Shown: positions 27,445 to 36,541 of the stretch, in pieces | Layout: every line of letters starts with the position of its first letter | Numbering within the stretch: position 1 is the stretch's first letter | DNA from: Flagellimonas hymeniacidonis | GTDB lineage: Bacteria > Bacteroidota > Bacteroidia > Flavobacteriales > Flavobacteriaceae | NCBI RefSeq assembly: GCF_008040165.1 | Contig: NZ_VRUR01000001.1 | Span: 763,349-827,348, forward strand | Direction: 5' to 3' | Length of the DNA: 64,000 nucleotides | The notes under the pieces: model-generated | What the model saw: only the letters and a program-made list of their open reading frames with translations | What the model was told of the DNA's origin: nothing | Database searches by the model: none | Translations under genes and position numbers: made by a program

Positions 27445-29526
27445 ATGTCCGAGACCAATTCTCCATCAAGATATACCATTACTGCAGCGCTGCCATACAC
27501 CAATGGACCGATTCACATTGGGCATTTAGCCGGTGTATATGTCCCAGCCGATATCTATTCGCGCTATTTGCGGTTAAAAGGGCATGATGTTGCTTTTATA
27601 TGTGGTAGTGATGAACATGGAGTGGCCATTCCAATGAAGGCTAAAAAAGAGGGAGTTTCTCCAAAAGAAATCATTGACAAGTATCATGCAATTATCAAAA
27701 AATCATTTGTTGATTTTGGAATTTCCATGGATAATTATTCCCGTACCTCGGCGGAGATTCATCATAAAACAGCATCAGATTTTTTTGAGAAGTTATATGA
27801 TCAGGGAGATTTTATAGAAGAAGTAACCGAGCAACTTTATGATGAAGAGGCCCAACAGTTTTTAGCAGACAGATTTGTTGTAGGCACCTGTCCAGTATGT
27901 GGTAATGAAGAGGCTTATGGAGATCAATGCGAAAATTGCGGTTCCTCCTTAAATGCTACGGACTTAATCAATCCAAAATCTGCCATTACTGGCAATGTAC
28001 CTACATTAAAGAAAACCAAACATTGGTTTTTGCCGCTAGATCGTTACGAAGGATTTTTAAAAGAATGGATTTTAGAAGGACATAAAAACGATTGGAAACC
28101 CAATGTTTATGGCCAATGCAAATCTTGGATAGACGATGGCCTAAAACCACGTGCTGTTACCCGAGATTTGGATTGGGGAATTCCCGTTCCTGTTGAAGGC
28201 GGCGAAGGTAAAGTATTGTATGTATGGTTCGATGCCCCTATCGGCTACATTTCATCCACAAAAGAGTGGGCAGAAAGAGAAGGAAAAGACTGGGAACCGT
28301 ATTGGAAGGATAAAAACACCAAATTGCTTCATTTTATTGGAAAGGATAATATCGTTTTCCATTGCATCATTTTCCCAAGCATGCTAAAAGCACATGGTGA
28401 TTTTGTGCTCCCGGAAAACGTACCTGCCAACGAGTTTTTGAATTTGGAGGGCAACAAGCTTTCCACCTCTAAAAACTGGGCGGTATGGCTCCATGAATAT
28501 TTAGAAGAATTTCCAGGCATGGAAGATGTGCTCAGGTATACCTTGACGGCTAATGCTCCAGAAACAAAAGACAACGACTTTACCTGGAAGGATTTTCAAG
28601 CTAGAAACAACAATGAACTAGTAGCCATCTTTGGGAATTTTATCAATCGAGTGACAGTACTTACCCATAAATATTATGATGGTATTGTCCCTTCTCCTAG
28701 CGAGCTTTCGGCAATCGACAAACAAACACTTGATACTCTAAAGGGTTTTCCTGAAATACTTTCAAGTTCTCTTGAGCGCTACCGATTTCGAGAGGCCAGT
28801 CAAGAGTTGATGAACCTTGCAAGATTGGGAAACAAATATTTGGCAGATGAGGAACCATGGAAGTTGATAAAAACCGATGAAGAACGTGTAAAAACAATAA
28901 TGTTTGTCGCCCTTCAGATTGCAACAGGTCTAGCCGTATTGAGTGAGCCATTTTTGCCTTTTACGTCTAATAAGCTTAAAAACATTCTCAATGTTATTTC
29001 GAACGAAGGCGAAAAATCCATAAGCTGGAATGACATAAGCACCACAGACACCCTACTCCCCGCAGGTCATCAAATCAATAAAAGTGAATTGTTGTTTCGT
29101 AAAGTAGAGGACAAGGAAATTGAAGCACAATTAGCCAAGCTCGAAGCCACCAAAAAAGCCAATGAACAAATGGAGAAAGAGATTACGCCTCAAAAAGACA
29201 CCATCACTTTTGATGACTTTACCAAATTGGATATACGTGTCGGTACAATCATAGAGGCTGAAAAAATGCCCAAGGCCAACAAACTTCTGGTTTTAAAAGT
29301 AGATACCGGCTTGGATATCCGTACTATAGTTTCCGGAATTGCAGAAAGCTTTACTCCCGATGAAATCGTTGGCAAAAAAGTAACCGTTTTGGTGAATTTA
29401 GCGCCACGGAAACTTCGCGGTGTAGAAAGTGAAGGCATGATTTTGATGACAGAAAACCAAGAAGGTAAATTGGTATTTGTCAATCCGGATGAAGATGGGG
29501 TTGGGAATGGGGAGACTATAAATTAA
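27445..29526 (+). CDS. metG: Methionyl-tRNA synthetase
   Basis: The 693-residue class I synthetase charges tRNA-Met. It has the HIGH-type [10 protein letters not shown] (residues ~17-26), a zinc knuckle with [18 protein letters not shown] (~150-167), the KMSKS-equivalent NKLSTSK, and anticodon-binding helices. Residues ~590-693 are an EMAP/Trbp111-like tRNA-binding domain ([20 protein letters not shown]) that promotes dimerisation and tRNA affinity. The C-terminal domain and four zinc ligands place it with the long bacterial MetG type. The downstream tex gene starts 17 bases later. Confidence 0.96.
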   Translation: MSETNSPSRYTITAALPYTNGPIHIGHLAGVYVPADIYSRYLRLKGHDVAFICGSDEHGVAIPMKAKKEGVSPKEIIDKYHAIIKKSFVDFGISMDNYSRTSAEIHHKTASDFFEKLYDQGDFIEEVTEQLYDEEAQQFLADRFVVGTCPVCGNEEAYGDQCENCGSSLNATDLINPKSAITGNVPTLKKTKHWFLPLDRYEGFLKEWILEGHKNDWKPNVYGQCKSWIDDGLKPRAVTRDLDWGIPVPVEGGEGKVLYVWFDAPIGYISSTKEWAEREGKDWEPYWKDKNTKLLHFIGKDNIVFHCIIFPSMLKAHGDFVLPENVPANEFLNLEGNKLSTSKNWAVWLHEYLEEFPGMEDVLRYTLTANAPETKDNDFTWKDFQARNNNELVAIFGNFINRVTVLTHKYYDGIVPSPSELSAIDKQTLDTLKGFPEILSSSLERYRFREASQELMNLARLGNKYLADEEPWKLIKTDEERVKTIMFVALQIATGLAVLSEPFLPFTSNKLKNILNVISNEGEKSISWNDISTTDTLLPAGHQINKSELLFRKVEDKEIEAQLAKLEATKKANEQMEKEITPQKDTITFDDFTKLDIRVGTIIEAEKMPKANKLLVLKVDTGLDIRTIVSGIAESFTPDEIVGKKVTVLVNLAPRKLRGVESEGMILMTENQEGKLVFVNPDEDGVGNGETIN

Positions 29527-29543
29527 AGATAGCTGCTTTTCAA

Positions 29544-31673
29544 ATGGAGTTAATCTCATATCTTGTTAAACACACACAGCTTTCCGAGAAAAGCATTGAA
29601 AATACCGTTGCATTGTTAAATGAAGATTGTACCATTCCTTTTATCTCTCGATATCGGAAAGAACGCACGGGCAATTTAGATGAGGTTCAGGTTGGGGAAA
29701 TTGTGAAATTCAAAGCCCAGTTTGAAGCCCTTGAAAAAAGAAAAGCGGCTATTATAAAAGCGGTTGAAGAACAAGGGCTGCTTACCCCAGAGTTACAATC
29801 AAAGTTTCAAAATTGCGCCTCTCTCACCATTTTGGAAGATCTTTATCTTCCTTTCAAAAAAAGTAAAAAAACAAAAGCGGAGACTGCCCGCAAAAATGGT
29901 TTGGAGCCCTTGGCAAAAATCATCATGGCGCAACGAAGTGATGAGATTGAGTTCATTGCCTCCAAATACCTCGGCAAAGAAATTATTAATGAAGATGATG
30001 CCTTAGAAGGTGCTCGTCATATAATAGCCGAGTGGGTCAATGAACGCACCGATATTCGTAACCAACTCAGAAATCAGTTGGAACAGCATGCACTAATCAT
30101 ATGTAAAGTCATCAAAACGAAGAAAGATGATGAGAAAGCACAAAAATTCCGAGATTATTTTGATTGGAGCGAACCGTTAAACCGCTGCCCTTCCCACAGG
30201 TTTTTGGCCATTATGAGAGCAGAAAAAGAAGGTTTCATCCGCATAAAAATTGAAATTGATACGGATAGGGCACTTGACAATATCGAAAGACGCATCATAA
30301 AATCAAACAATGCCTGTACCGCTCAAATAGAATTGGCCATTGCCGATGCCTACAAACGACTGTTATTGCCCTCATTATCGAACGAACTTTTAAAAACCGC
30401 CAAAGAAAAAGCAGATGCAAGTGCCATTCAGGTGTTCTCCAAAAACCTAAAACAATTATTGCTTGGTGCCCCTTTAGGTGAAAAACGCATTTTGGCCATA
30501 GATCCAGGGTTTAGAACGGGTTGCAAAGTGGTTTGTTTGGATGCGCAGGGTGACTTAAAGCACAACGAGACCATTTATCCGCATGCACCGCAAAATGATA
30601 GCGCTGGCGCCATTAAAAAAATAAGTTCCTTAGTAGATGCACATAAAATTGAAGCTATCGCCATTGGTAACGGTACCGCATCTAGGGAAACGGAACAATT
30701 GGTAAAGCGTATTCGCTTTAAAAACCCCATTGAAGTTTTTGTGGTCAGTGAGGCAGGTGCCTCCATTTATTCTGCGTCCAAAATTGCAAGGGATGAATTC
30801 CCCAACTATGATGTAACCGTTAGAGGTGCGGTTTCCATTGGGCGTCGTTTGGCAGATCCCTTGGCCGAATTGGTTAAAATAGATGCAAAATCCATAGGTG
30901 TTGGCCAATACCAACACGATGTGGATCAGACCAAATTAAAAACTTCCTTGGACACCGTAGTGGAAAGCTGTGTCAACTCGGTCGGTGTTAATATCAATAC
31001 TGCAAGCGTACCGCTGCTCAGTTATGTCTCAGGCATTGGTCCAAAGCTTGCGGAAAATATTGTGGCTTATCGCAACGAAAATGGTGCTTTTAAAAACAGG
31101 GCTGACATTAAAAAAGTGCCTCGCTTAGGCGGTAAAGCTTTTGAACAGGGAGCTGGCTTTTTACGCATAAAGGATGGCAAAAATCCGTTGGATGATTCCG
31201 CCGTGCATCCAGAAAGTTATGGTATTGTGCAGAAAATGGCCAAAGACAAGGGTGTGCCTTTATCTGGTATTATTAGAAATGAGGCAGTACTAAAAAGTAT
31301 TGACCTTAAATCGTATTGCACTGAAACTATTGGAATGCCGACATTGGAGGACATTCTTGAAGAATTGGAAAAACCAGGATTGGACCGTAGGGAAAAAGCC
31401 AAGGTATTCACCTTCAATCAAAACATCAAACAAATTACAGATTTACAGCAAGGACAATTGCTTCCGGGTATCGTTAATAACATTACCAATTTTGGTTGCT
31501 TTGTGGATATTGGCATTAAGGAAAGTGGGCTCATCCATGTCTCCAACCTATCAGATTCTTTTGTTAAAGATGTAAATGCCCATGTCAGTTTGCACCAACA
31601 AATCGTGGTTAAAGTTCTAGATATAGATGTGCCAAGAAAGCGCATTCAATTGGCTTTGCATAAAAAAGCTTGA
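29544..31673 (+). CDS. tex: Tex family S1 RNA-binding protein
   Basis: The 709-residue protein has the complete Tex layout: N-terminal helical region with CTIPFISRYRKERTGNLDE, a YqgF/RuvX-like domain with ILAIDPGFRTGCKVV near residue 320, a helix-hairpin-helix unit (SVPLLSYVSGIGPKLAENIVAYR), and a C-terminal S1 domain (GQLLPGIVNNITNFGCFVDIGI). Tex binds nucleic acid and affects transcription and stress responses. It follows metG by 17 bases and precedes the deacetylase-like gene by 7, so the three probably share a transcript. Confidence 0.95.
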   Translation: MELISYLVKHTQLSEKSIENTVALLNEDCTIPFISRYRKERTGNLDEVQVGEIVKFKAQFEALEKRKAAIIKAVEEQGLLTPELQSKFQNCASLTILEDLYLPFKKSKKTKAETARKNGLEPLAKIIMAQRSDEIEFIASKYLGKEIINEDDALEGARHIIAEWVNERTDIRNQLRNQLEQHALIICKVIKTKKDDEKAQKFRDYFDWSEPLNRCPSHRFLAIMRAEKEGFIRIKIEIDTDRALDNIERRIIKSNNACTAQIELAIADAYKRLLLPSLSNELLKTAKEKADASAIQVFSKNLKQLLLGAPLGEKRILAIDPGFRTGCKVVCLDAQGDLKHNETIYPHAPQNDSAGAIKKISSLVDAHKIEAIAIGNGTASRETEQLVKRIRFKNPIEVFVVSEAGASIYSASKIARDEFPNYDVTVRGAVSIGRRLADPLAELVKIDAKSIGVGQYQHDVDQTKLKTSLDTVVESCVNSVGVNINTASVPLLSYVSGIGPKLAENIVAYRNENGAFKNRADIKKVPRLGGKAFEQGAGFLRIKDGKNPLDDSAVHPESYGIVQKMAKDKGVPLSGIIRNEAVLKSIDLKSYCTETIGMPTLEDILEELEKPGLDRREKAKVFTFNQNIKQITDLQQGQLLPGIVNNITNFGCFVDIGIKESGLIHVSNLSDSFVKDVNAHVSLHQQIVVKVLDIDVPRKRIQLALHKKA

Positions 31674-31680
31674 TCTCATA

Positions 31681-32583
31681 ATGCTCAAAATAGCCTTTCA
31701 CCCCATATACAATCACCCACTACCAGAGAAGCATCGGTTTCCGATGATTAAATACGAGTTGTTGCCACAGCAATTGCTTCACGAAGGCACTTGTATTGAA
31801 GACAATTTCTTTCAACCACAAATTCCAAGCGATGACCCTATTTTGGCGGTACACGATTCTGAATATTATAAGAATTTGGTCAACTTGGACATTAAACCAA
31901 GTTTAGCGAGAAAAATTGGTTTTCCCTTGAGTAATGAGTTGGTGCAAAGAGAACGCATTATAGCGGATGGGACCATTAAAGGGTGCGAGTTTGCTTTAAA
32001 GCATGGCATAGCAATGAATATTGCTGGAGGCACCCACCATGCCTACTCTAACCGAGGAGAAGCTTTTTGTATGCTCAATGACCAAGCTATTGGAGCCAGA
32101 TATCTTCAAGATAAAGGAGAAGCAAAAAGAATCCTAATAGTGGATTTAGATGTACACCAAGGTAATGGCACCGCGGAAATCTTTCAAGGTGACGACTCCG
32201 TTTTTACTTTTTCAATGCACGGAAAAGGAAATTATCCCTTTAAAAAGGAAATATCAGATTTAGATATTCCATTGGAAAAAGGAATTAATAATCAAGAATA
32301 TCTTTCTATTTTAAAAAACACCTTGCCAAGGTTATTGGATGAAGTTAAGCCTGATTTTATATTTTATTTGTGCGGAGTGGACGTGCTTGCTTCAGATAAA
32401 CTTGGGACACTTGGAATGACTTTAAATGGTTGTATGGAGCGTGATCGTTATGTGTTGAAAACTTGCCAGAAAACCAAAATTCCAGTGCAATGCAGTATGG
32501 GTGGTGGTTATTCCCCCGATATTAAAACAATTGTGGATGCTCATGCCAATACTTTTAGGTTGGCACAGGATATTTATGCTTAA
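31681..32583 (+). CDS. Histone-deacetylase-family hydrolase
   Basis: From the ATG at 31681 the protein is 300 residues. Arginase/deacetylase-fold motifs are visible: GGTHHAYSNRGEAFCMLND with the catalytic His-His pair, VDLDVHQGNGT and FYLCGVDVLASDKLG supplying zinc ligands, and GGGYSPD near the end. Bacterial class II-like members deacetylate polyamines, acetoin-type or other acetylated small molecules; substrate unknown. It starts seven bases after tex. Confidence 0.9.
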   Translation: MLKIAFHPIYNHPLPEKHRFPMIKYELLPQQLLHEGTCIEDNFFQPQIPSDDPILAVHDSEYYKNLVNLDIKPSLARKIGFPLSNELVQRERIIADGTIKGCEFALKHGIAMNIAGGTHHAYSNRGEAFCMLNDQAIGARYLQDKGEAKRILIVDLDVHQGNGTAEIFQGDDSVFTFSMHGKGNYPFKKEISDLDIPLEKGINNQEYLSILKNTLPRLLDEVKPDFIFYLCGVDVLASDKLGTLGMTLNGCMERDRYVLKTCQKTKIPVQCSMGGGYSPDIKTIVDAHANTFRLAQDIYA

Positions 32584-32611
32584 TTTTGCCAGTTCTTTCA
32601 GTCAATCATTT

Positions 32612-33451
32612 ATGCAATCATTCAAATTCCTTTTTCTTCTACTAATTGCGGTCCAACTAAATAGTCAGGAGTTAAAAATCGCCAAAGAGAAAACTCTTTG
32701 GAACGACTTTACTTATGATATGGGCAATGTCTTTGAAGGTGTTGGTCATTCTTATAGCAGACCTTTTCATTGGAAGGGTAACGATTGGGCCAATCTTGGG
32801 TATATGGCAGCGGGCACTGCAGTTTTATTCGCTGTTGACGATGAGGTAGATCACTGGGTAGATGGTTTTAGAGAAGATGTCCCAGGCTTTCTTGTGGACT
32901 ATGGAAACAGGTATGGCAACCCGCAAAACAATTATATGTTTACGGGTGGTGTTTATCTTGCGGGACTTTTTACCAAAAATGAAAAGTTAAGACGCACAGG
33001 CGTCTTGTTGGTTTCATCGGCAACCGCCATTGGCTTTTTACAACAAGTAAGTGCGCGTATGATTGGCAGGGCCAGACCAAAGAGTGGCGATTCATCAAGT
33101 GTATATGATCCTTTTCAAATAGGAAGGATAAAAAATTACGATGCATTTCCTTCTGGACATACCATGTTAGCCTTTACCAACGCGTATGCCATCGCCAAAC
33201 AATTTAAAAATCCATGGGTAAAAGCTGGTATTTATACCGTGGGAATGATTCCTGGTTTTGCGCGCATCACAGACCGTTTTCACTGGATTTCGGATGTTGC
33301 TTTTAGCACAGTGCTCAGTATTTTTATGGTTGAGACCATAGATAGGTACCTCGACAAAAAATATGACAAGAAGTATAATGACTCCTCAAAAAACCTAAGT
33401 TGGAACCTTTCTTTTGGCCCAAATAGGGTTGGTGTAGCTGTGCAATTTTAA
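32612..33451 (+). CDS. PAP2-superfamily phosphatase, exported
   Basis: The ATG at 32612 gives a signal peptide (SFKFLFLLLIAVQLNSQ) and 279 residues; an upstream in-frame ATG at 32576 would overlap the previous stop. The three phosphatase motifs are ARMIGRARPKSG (KxxxxxxRP-like), PSGHT and RITDRFHWISDV. PAP2 enzymes hydrolyse lipid or other phosphate monoesters or diphosphates. With several hydrophobic stretches and a cleavable N-terminus, it likely acts at the periplasmic side. It follows the deacetylase gene by 28 bases. Confidence 0.87.
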   Translation: MQSFKFLFLLLIAVQLNSQELKIAKEKTLWNDFTYDMGNVFEGVGHSYSRPFHWKGNDWANLGYMAAGTAVLFAVDDEVDHWVDGFREDVPGFLVDYGNRYGNPQNNYMFTGGVYLAGLFTKNEKLRRTGVLLVSSATAIGFLQQVSARMIGRARPKSGDSSSVYDPFQIGRIKNYDAFPSGHTMLAFTNAYAIAKQFKNPWVKAGIYTVGMIPGFARITDRFHWISDVAFSTVLSIFMVETIDRYLDKKYDKKYNDSSKNLSWNLSFGPNRVGVAVQF

Positions 33452-33520
33452 TATTTGAACTAAAAAACGACATTACAAGGAGTCATTTTGTAATTTTATA
33501 TCCTAAACACGTATTCAACT

Positions 33521-34042
33521 ATGTTATCTAAGAAACTGGAAAAAGCACTTAACGATCAAATACAAATAGAAGCTGAATCTTCGCAGGTATATTTATCTAT
33601 GGCTTCATGGGCAGAGGTGAAAGGGTTAGAAGGGATTGCCGGTTTTATGTATGGTCATTCCGATGAGGAAAGAATGCACATGCTCAAATTGGTAAAGTAT
33701 GTGAACGAACGAGGTGGACATGCCAAAATTTCAACGCTGAAAGCACCCAAAACCGATTTTGTTTCTTTTCAAAAAATGTTTGAGGAATTATATCAGCATG
33801 AAATTTTTGTATCGAATAGCATTAATGATCTTGTTCATGTAACCTTGCAAGAAAAGGATTATGCTACACATAACTTTTTGCAATGGTATGTAGCGGAGCA
33901 GTTGGAAGAAGAGGCCCTTGCACGAACTGTACTGGATAAAATCAACCTAATCGGTGATGATAAGGGAGGGCTTTACTTATTTGACAGGGATATTCAACAA
34001 CTCATTGTCGAAAGTGCAGCTTCAGATACTGCTGGGGAATAA
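33521..34042 (+). CDS. ftnA: Ferritin (FtnA type)
   Basis: The 173-residue four-helix protein has ferroxidase-centre residues: Glu in IQIEAESSQVYLSMASW, the EE-x-x-H in SDEERMHM, and QWYVAEQLEEEAL in helix D. No haem-ligand Met typical of bacterioferritin is evident. The product oxidises and stores iron in a 24-mer. It is preceded by a possible promoter (TCATTTTG around 33483) and followed by a small cysteine-rich gene. Confidence 0.93.
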   Translation: MLSKKLEKALNDQIQIEAESSQVYLSMASWAEVKGLEGIAGFMYGHSDEERMHMLKLVKYVNERGGHAKISTLKAPKTDFVSFQKMFEELYQHEIFVSNSINDLVHVTLQEKDYATHNFLQWYVAEQLEEEALARTVLDKINLIGDDKGGLYLFDRDIQQLIVESAASDTAGE

Positions 34043-34108
34043 TTTTTTTATAATTCTTTTATTTAGATTAATTTAAAATAACTATTTTTGACCCATCTGC
34101 TCATAGCA

Positions 34109-34270
34109 ATGGGAAAAAAGAAGAAAGATTTAAAGAAAAACAATAAGGCCTTACTGAAAGAATTGCCCATTACCAATTGTAAGGTAAAATGTTGTAAGAA
34201 ATATAAAAAGTCAGAGAACAAACGCTGTAAGCGTTGCCCATGTTTTGACCTACTGAAAAAAGTAGCATAA
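34109..34270 (+). CDS. Small basic cysteine-rich protein (53 aa)
   Basis: From the ATG at 34109 the product is 53 residues: a lysine-rich head (MGKKKKDLKKNNK), then seven cysteines within about 20 residues (NCKVKCCKKYK, KRCKRCPCFDLL). The spacing suggests one zinc- or iron-binding knuckle. An upstream TTG (34088) is in frame but improbable. It lies 66 bases after ferritin and ends at a strong bidirectional terminator. I do not recognise the family; binding of metal is inferred. Confidence 0.65.
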   Translation: MGKKKKDLKKNNKALLKELPITNCKVKCCKKYKKSENKRCKRCPCFDLLKKVA

Positions 34271-34275
34271 AAAAG

Positions 34276-34298
34276 CCACCTTAATAAGGTGGTTTTTT
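34276..34298. terminator. Bidirectional intrinsic terminator
   Basis: A perfect stem CCACCTT/AAGGTGG with an AAT loop is flanked by A-run and T-run, between the cysteine-rich gene and a convergent minus-strand gene. It can terminate both strands. Confidence 0.9.
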
Positions 34299-34319
34299 GC
34301 TATATTACATTTTCCAAAA

Positions 34320-34739
34320 TTATTTTTTCCGTATAGAAGAGGATAGCACTACTTTCCGACTGTTCTGTCCTAATGAAAATTCCAAATCGCTAAGTGAAAG
34401 GTATTCTTTGGCCTTTTCCAAATATAAATCGCTATGGGGAGTTTTATGGTCGCAAGTTTGTAAATGCACGTTATACGCATCCTTTTTCCCTTTCATATAT
34501 ACCAAATACGAAGTGAAATTAGCCTTACCCAAATGTCTTTCATAATTTCTTTGATCCATCCAATAATCAACCTCATCTTGATTGCTTAACAATTGTAGGG
34601 ATTGTTCATAATCCGCATCTCGTTGGGCCAGTTGTTCATAAAATCGCAATCCTTGTTGTATGCGCAGGTCTCCCTGGGCCGATACACCGAGGTAACAGCC
34701 GCTTGCAAAAACCAACATAAGGATTCTAACACATTTCAT
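34320..34739 (-). CDS. Unknown exported protein
   Basis: The ATG at 34739 gives 139 residues with a signal peptide (CVRILMLVFASGCYLGVSAQ). The mature part is helical and charged, with YEQLAQRDADYEQSLQLLSNQDEVDYWMDQRNYERHLG, and has no motif I recognise. It contains one cysteine-histidine segment (LQTCDHKTPHSDLY). It is convergent with the small cysteine-rich gene at a bidirectional terminator. Likely periplasmic; function unknown. Confidence 0.6.
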   Translation of the reverse strand: MKCVRILMLVFASGCYLGVSAQGDLRIQQGLRFYEQLAQRDADYEQSLQLLSNQDEVDYWMDQRNYERHLGKANFTSYLVYMKGKKDAYNVHLQTCDHKTPHSDLYLEKAKEYLSLSDLEFSLGQNSRKVVLSSSIRKK

Positions 34740-34832
34740 GACATCATCTTCTACTATATATTGGACGTACAACTTTGAAAAATGTTGCGTGACTCTATAT
34801 TAAGTTAAAGTTAAAATCCTCCATTTAAAAAG

Positions 34833-34856
34833 AAATGGGGCCAATTGGCCCCATTT
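34833..34856. terminator. 24-bp perfect palindrome, probable ssb terminator
   Basis: AAATGGGGCCAATTGGCCCCATTT is a perfect palindrome. Read on the minus strand it is followed by CTTTTT and lies 25 bases past the ssb stop, fitting an intrinsic terminator with a very short loop. Confidence 0.7.
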
Positions 34857-34881
34857 ATCGATAATCTGTAGACTTGGATAC

Positions 34882-35214
34882 TTACTTCCCAAGCATTAAT
34901 AGCTCATTACATTTAATTTCGGTAATGTATCTCTTTTCTCCTTCTTTAGTCTCATAGGAACGGGAAATCAGCTTTCCTTCAATGGCTACTTCCTTGCCCT
35001 TTACCAAATAGTTCTCCACAATCTCAGCGGTTTTGCCCCAGGCCACTATATTGTGCCATTGCGTATCCGTGACTTTTTCTCCATTTGCATTTTTGTAAGA
35101 TTCATTGGTTGCAATGGAGAATTTCGCCAATTTGTTTCCATTTTCCAAGATGATCATTTCGGGATCATTTCCTAAGTTTCCAATCAACTGTACTTTGTTT
35201 CTAAGTGAATTCAT
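34882..35214 (-). CDS. ssb: Short single-stranded DNA-binding protein
   Basis: The 110-residue protein is a single OB-fold: NKVQLIGNLGNDPEM, FSIATNESYKN, TQWHNIVAWGKTAEI, KGKEVAIEGKLISRSYET. It lacks the linker and the acidic DFD(I/L)PF tail that recruits partner proteins in standard bacterial SSB, ending right after the OB-fold with LLMLGK. Short SSBs of this type occur as second copies in Bacteroidota genomes, so another full-length ssb probably exists elsewhere. It is preceded by an unusual repeat-rich intergenic region. Confidence 0.9.
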   Translation of the reverse strand: MNSLRNKVQLIGNLGNDPEMIILENGNKLAKFSIATNESYKNANGEKVTDTQWHNIVAWGKTAEIVENYLVKGKEVAIEGKLISRSYETKEGEKRYITEIKCNELLMLGK

Positions 35215-35519
35215 GATTTTAATTTTACGTGTTAAACAGTTAATACTATCGAACTCTTATCATTCGACAGGACAAACATACTAGCACTAAAAATCACGAA
35301 TCGGTATTGAAACGTTTGTTTTCGTTTGTAAACGGATGTAGTCGTTTAAAAACTTATATAGCTGCCATCGATTAAATACACCATATTTCAATTATACCTT
35401 TTGGTATTGTACAAAATACCGATTATTCTGCACAAAAAAGTGCGTGATTATTGTTTCACAGGTGCTATTAAACCCCTAGATTCTTTTCTTTTATGGTCAA
35501 TTTTTCGTATATTGAATAC
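35215..35519. other. Repeat-rich intergenic region upstream of ssb
   Basis: This 305-base gap has no convincing long frame. It contains AATCGGTATT (35299-35308) and its exact reverse complement AATACCGATT (35415-35424). A nearer GGTATT (35403-35408) can pair with the same AATACC as a short hairpin. A palindrome CGTTTGTAAACG (35323-35334) lies among further CGTTT copies. The ssb promoter must lie here, close to 35215. Confidence 0.6.
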
Positions 35520-35660
35520 ATGGATTTGCCAGATGAGTTTTACCAAATACTAATTTCAGTTATTTTACTGAGCGCAGCGATGGTTTTTGTAAGTTACTTT
35601 ACAAAAAAGGGCAGGAACTTCAGAAGCAGCAGTAATAAAAAAGCGAGGAAGCAGTTCTGA
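35520..35660 (+). CDS. Small single-pass membrane protein (46 aa)
   Basis: An ATG-to-TGA frame of 46 codons encodes a short acidic start (MDLPDEFY), one hydrophobic helix (QILISVILLSAAMVFVSYF) and a strongly basic tail (KKGRNFRSSSNKKARKQF). The charge distribution fits a membrane peptide with a cytoplasmic C-terminus. No family is recognised. It is not preceded by a clear ribosome-binding site, which is normal in this phylum. Confidence 0.5.
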   Translation: MDLPDEFYQILISVILLSAAMVFVSYFTKKGRNFRSSSNKKARKQF

Positions 35661-35752
35661 TCGCATCTACATCCAAAAGATTCTATCAATAATTCTCTCT
35701 TAAAATTTTAACTAGACCGTTTTTGAATTCCTTTTCAGGTTCAGGAGGGTTT

Positions 35753-35887
35753 TTACAGATTGAACAGCCAATAAAACAAAAGTAAAATTGCGGTGAATGA
35801 TAACCCATATATCCATAACCAAAGGCCAAACTTAAAGAATTCTTTGGCCGTGGTCTTCTTTACGGTATCATAGATGGATATAACCAA
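35753..35887 (-). CDS. Possible small membrane protein or gene remnant
   Basis: A 44-codon minus-strand frame (TTG start at 35887) reads LVISIYDTVKKTTAKEFFKFG followed by a hydrophobic, Trp-rich helix ending WLFNL. The composition is protein-like, but no ATG is available and an in-frame stop lies shortly upstream. It may be the 3' remnant of a longer gene. Weak call. Confidence 0.3.
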   Translation of the reverse strand: MVISIYDTVKKTTAKEFFKFGLWLWIYGLSFTAILLLFYWLFNL

Positions 35888-36031
35888 TTTTATCAGCGAC
35901 GTGTGGTGAAGTTATGAAAATCGTAGATGCTTGTCCCACTTTGCATATAGATGTCCCTGAAACTTCTCTAAATTTTGGAAATCAAATCTTTTGCCTTACG
36001 GCGGACCAAAGCTAAATCAATATCGTTACGT

Positions 36032-36466
36032 TCATTTGTACTTAAAATAGTATCCAGCCATTTCGTCGTTGGGGTACAACTTGGCCAACTTTTTAAAATA
36101 ACCGTATTCCTTGGAGCCGTCATATCCTGAAGCATAGAAATCAACTCGTCCTTTAATCCATAGTTTTTCGGCCTCTGTAACTTGATCAATGTATTTAACA
36201 GCTTGTTTCAGTTGGGTTCTTCTTACTTCATAATTGTCTTTTACCATGGCCAAACGCAAATAAGCGAGTGCAAAAGCACTATCCATACTTACTGCTCTGC
36301 TGTACATTTTCTCAACTTCGTCCAAGTTCAACCTGTCCTCATGTTGCCAGCCCTTTTTATAGAAAGTTAAAGCCTCCTTTGATTTTGTTGTGATTGGTAT
36401 TTTTTGAGCATTTAGGCTACTCCACGAAAGCACAACAACTAATAAAAAGATTAGCTTGTTTTTCAT
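36032..36466 (-). pseudogene. TPR-like secreted protein, apparently 3'-truncated
   Basis: From the ATG at 36466 there are 144 residues with a signal peptide (KLIFLLVVVLSWSSLNAQ) and TPR-like helices (SKEALTFYKKGWQHEDRLNLDEVEKMY, AFALAYLRLAMVKDN). The last coherent segment is ELAKLYPNDEMA-like (KKLAKLYPNDEMAGYYF), after which it stops with KYK. Proteins with this start normally continue with several more TPR units. A different minus-strand frame after the stop (35968-36060) encodes LALVRRKAKDLISKI, which looks like a helical protein end. An internal deletion with frameshift would explain both. It could instead be a short intact protein. Confidence 0.5.
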
Positions 36467-36541
36467 TAAAATACGTTTGGCGTATTTTAAAATTGCTTTT
36501 ATATCGAACATAGAAACCATTCTACCTTAAATGCATTCTAT

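Noticed and set aside
35299..35424. Considered as IS-element terminal inverted repeats
   Set aside because: Only 10 bp, no transposase between them and no target-site duplication seen; treated as regulatory structure instead.
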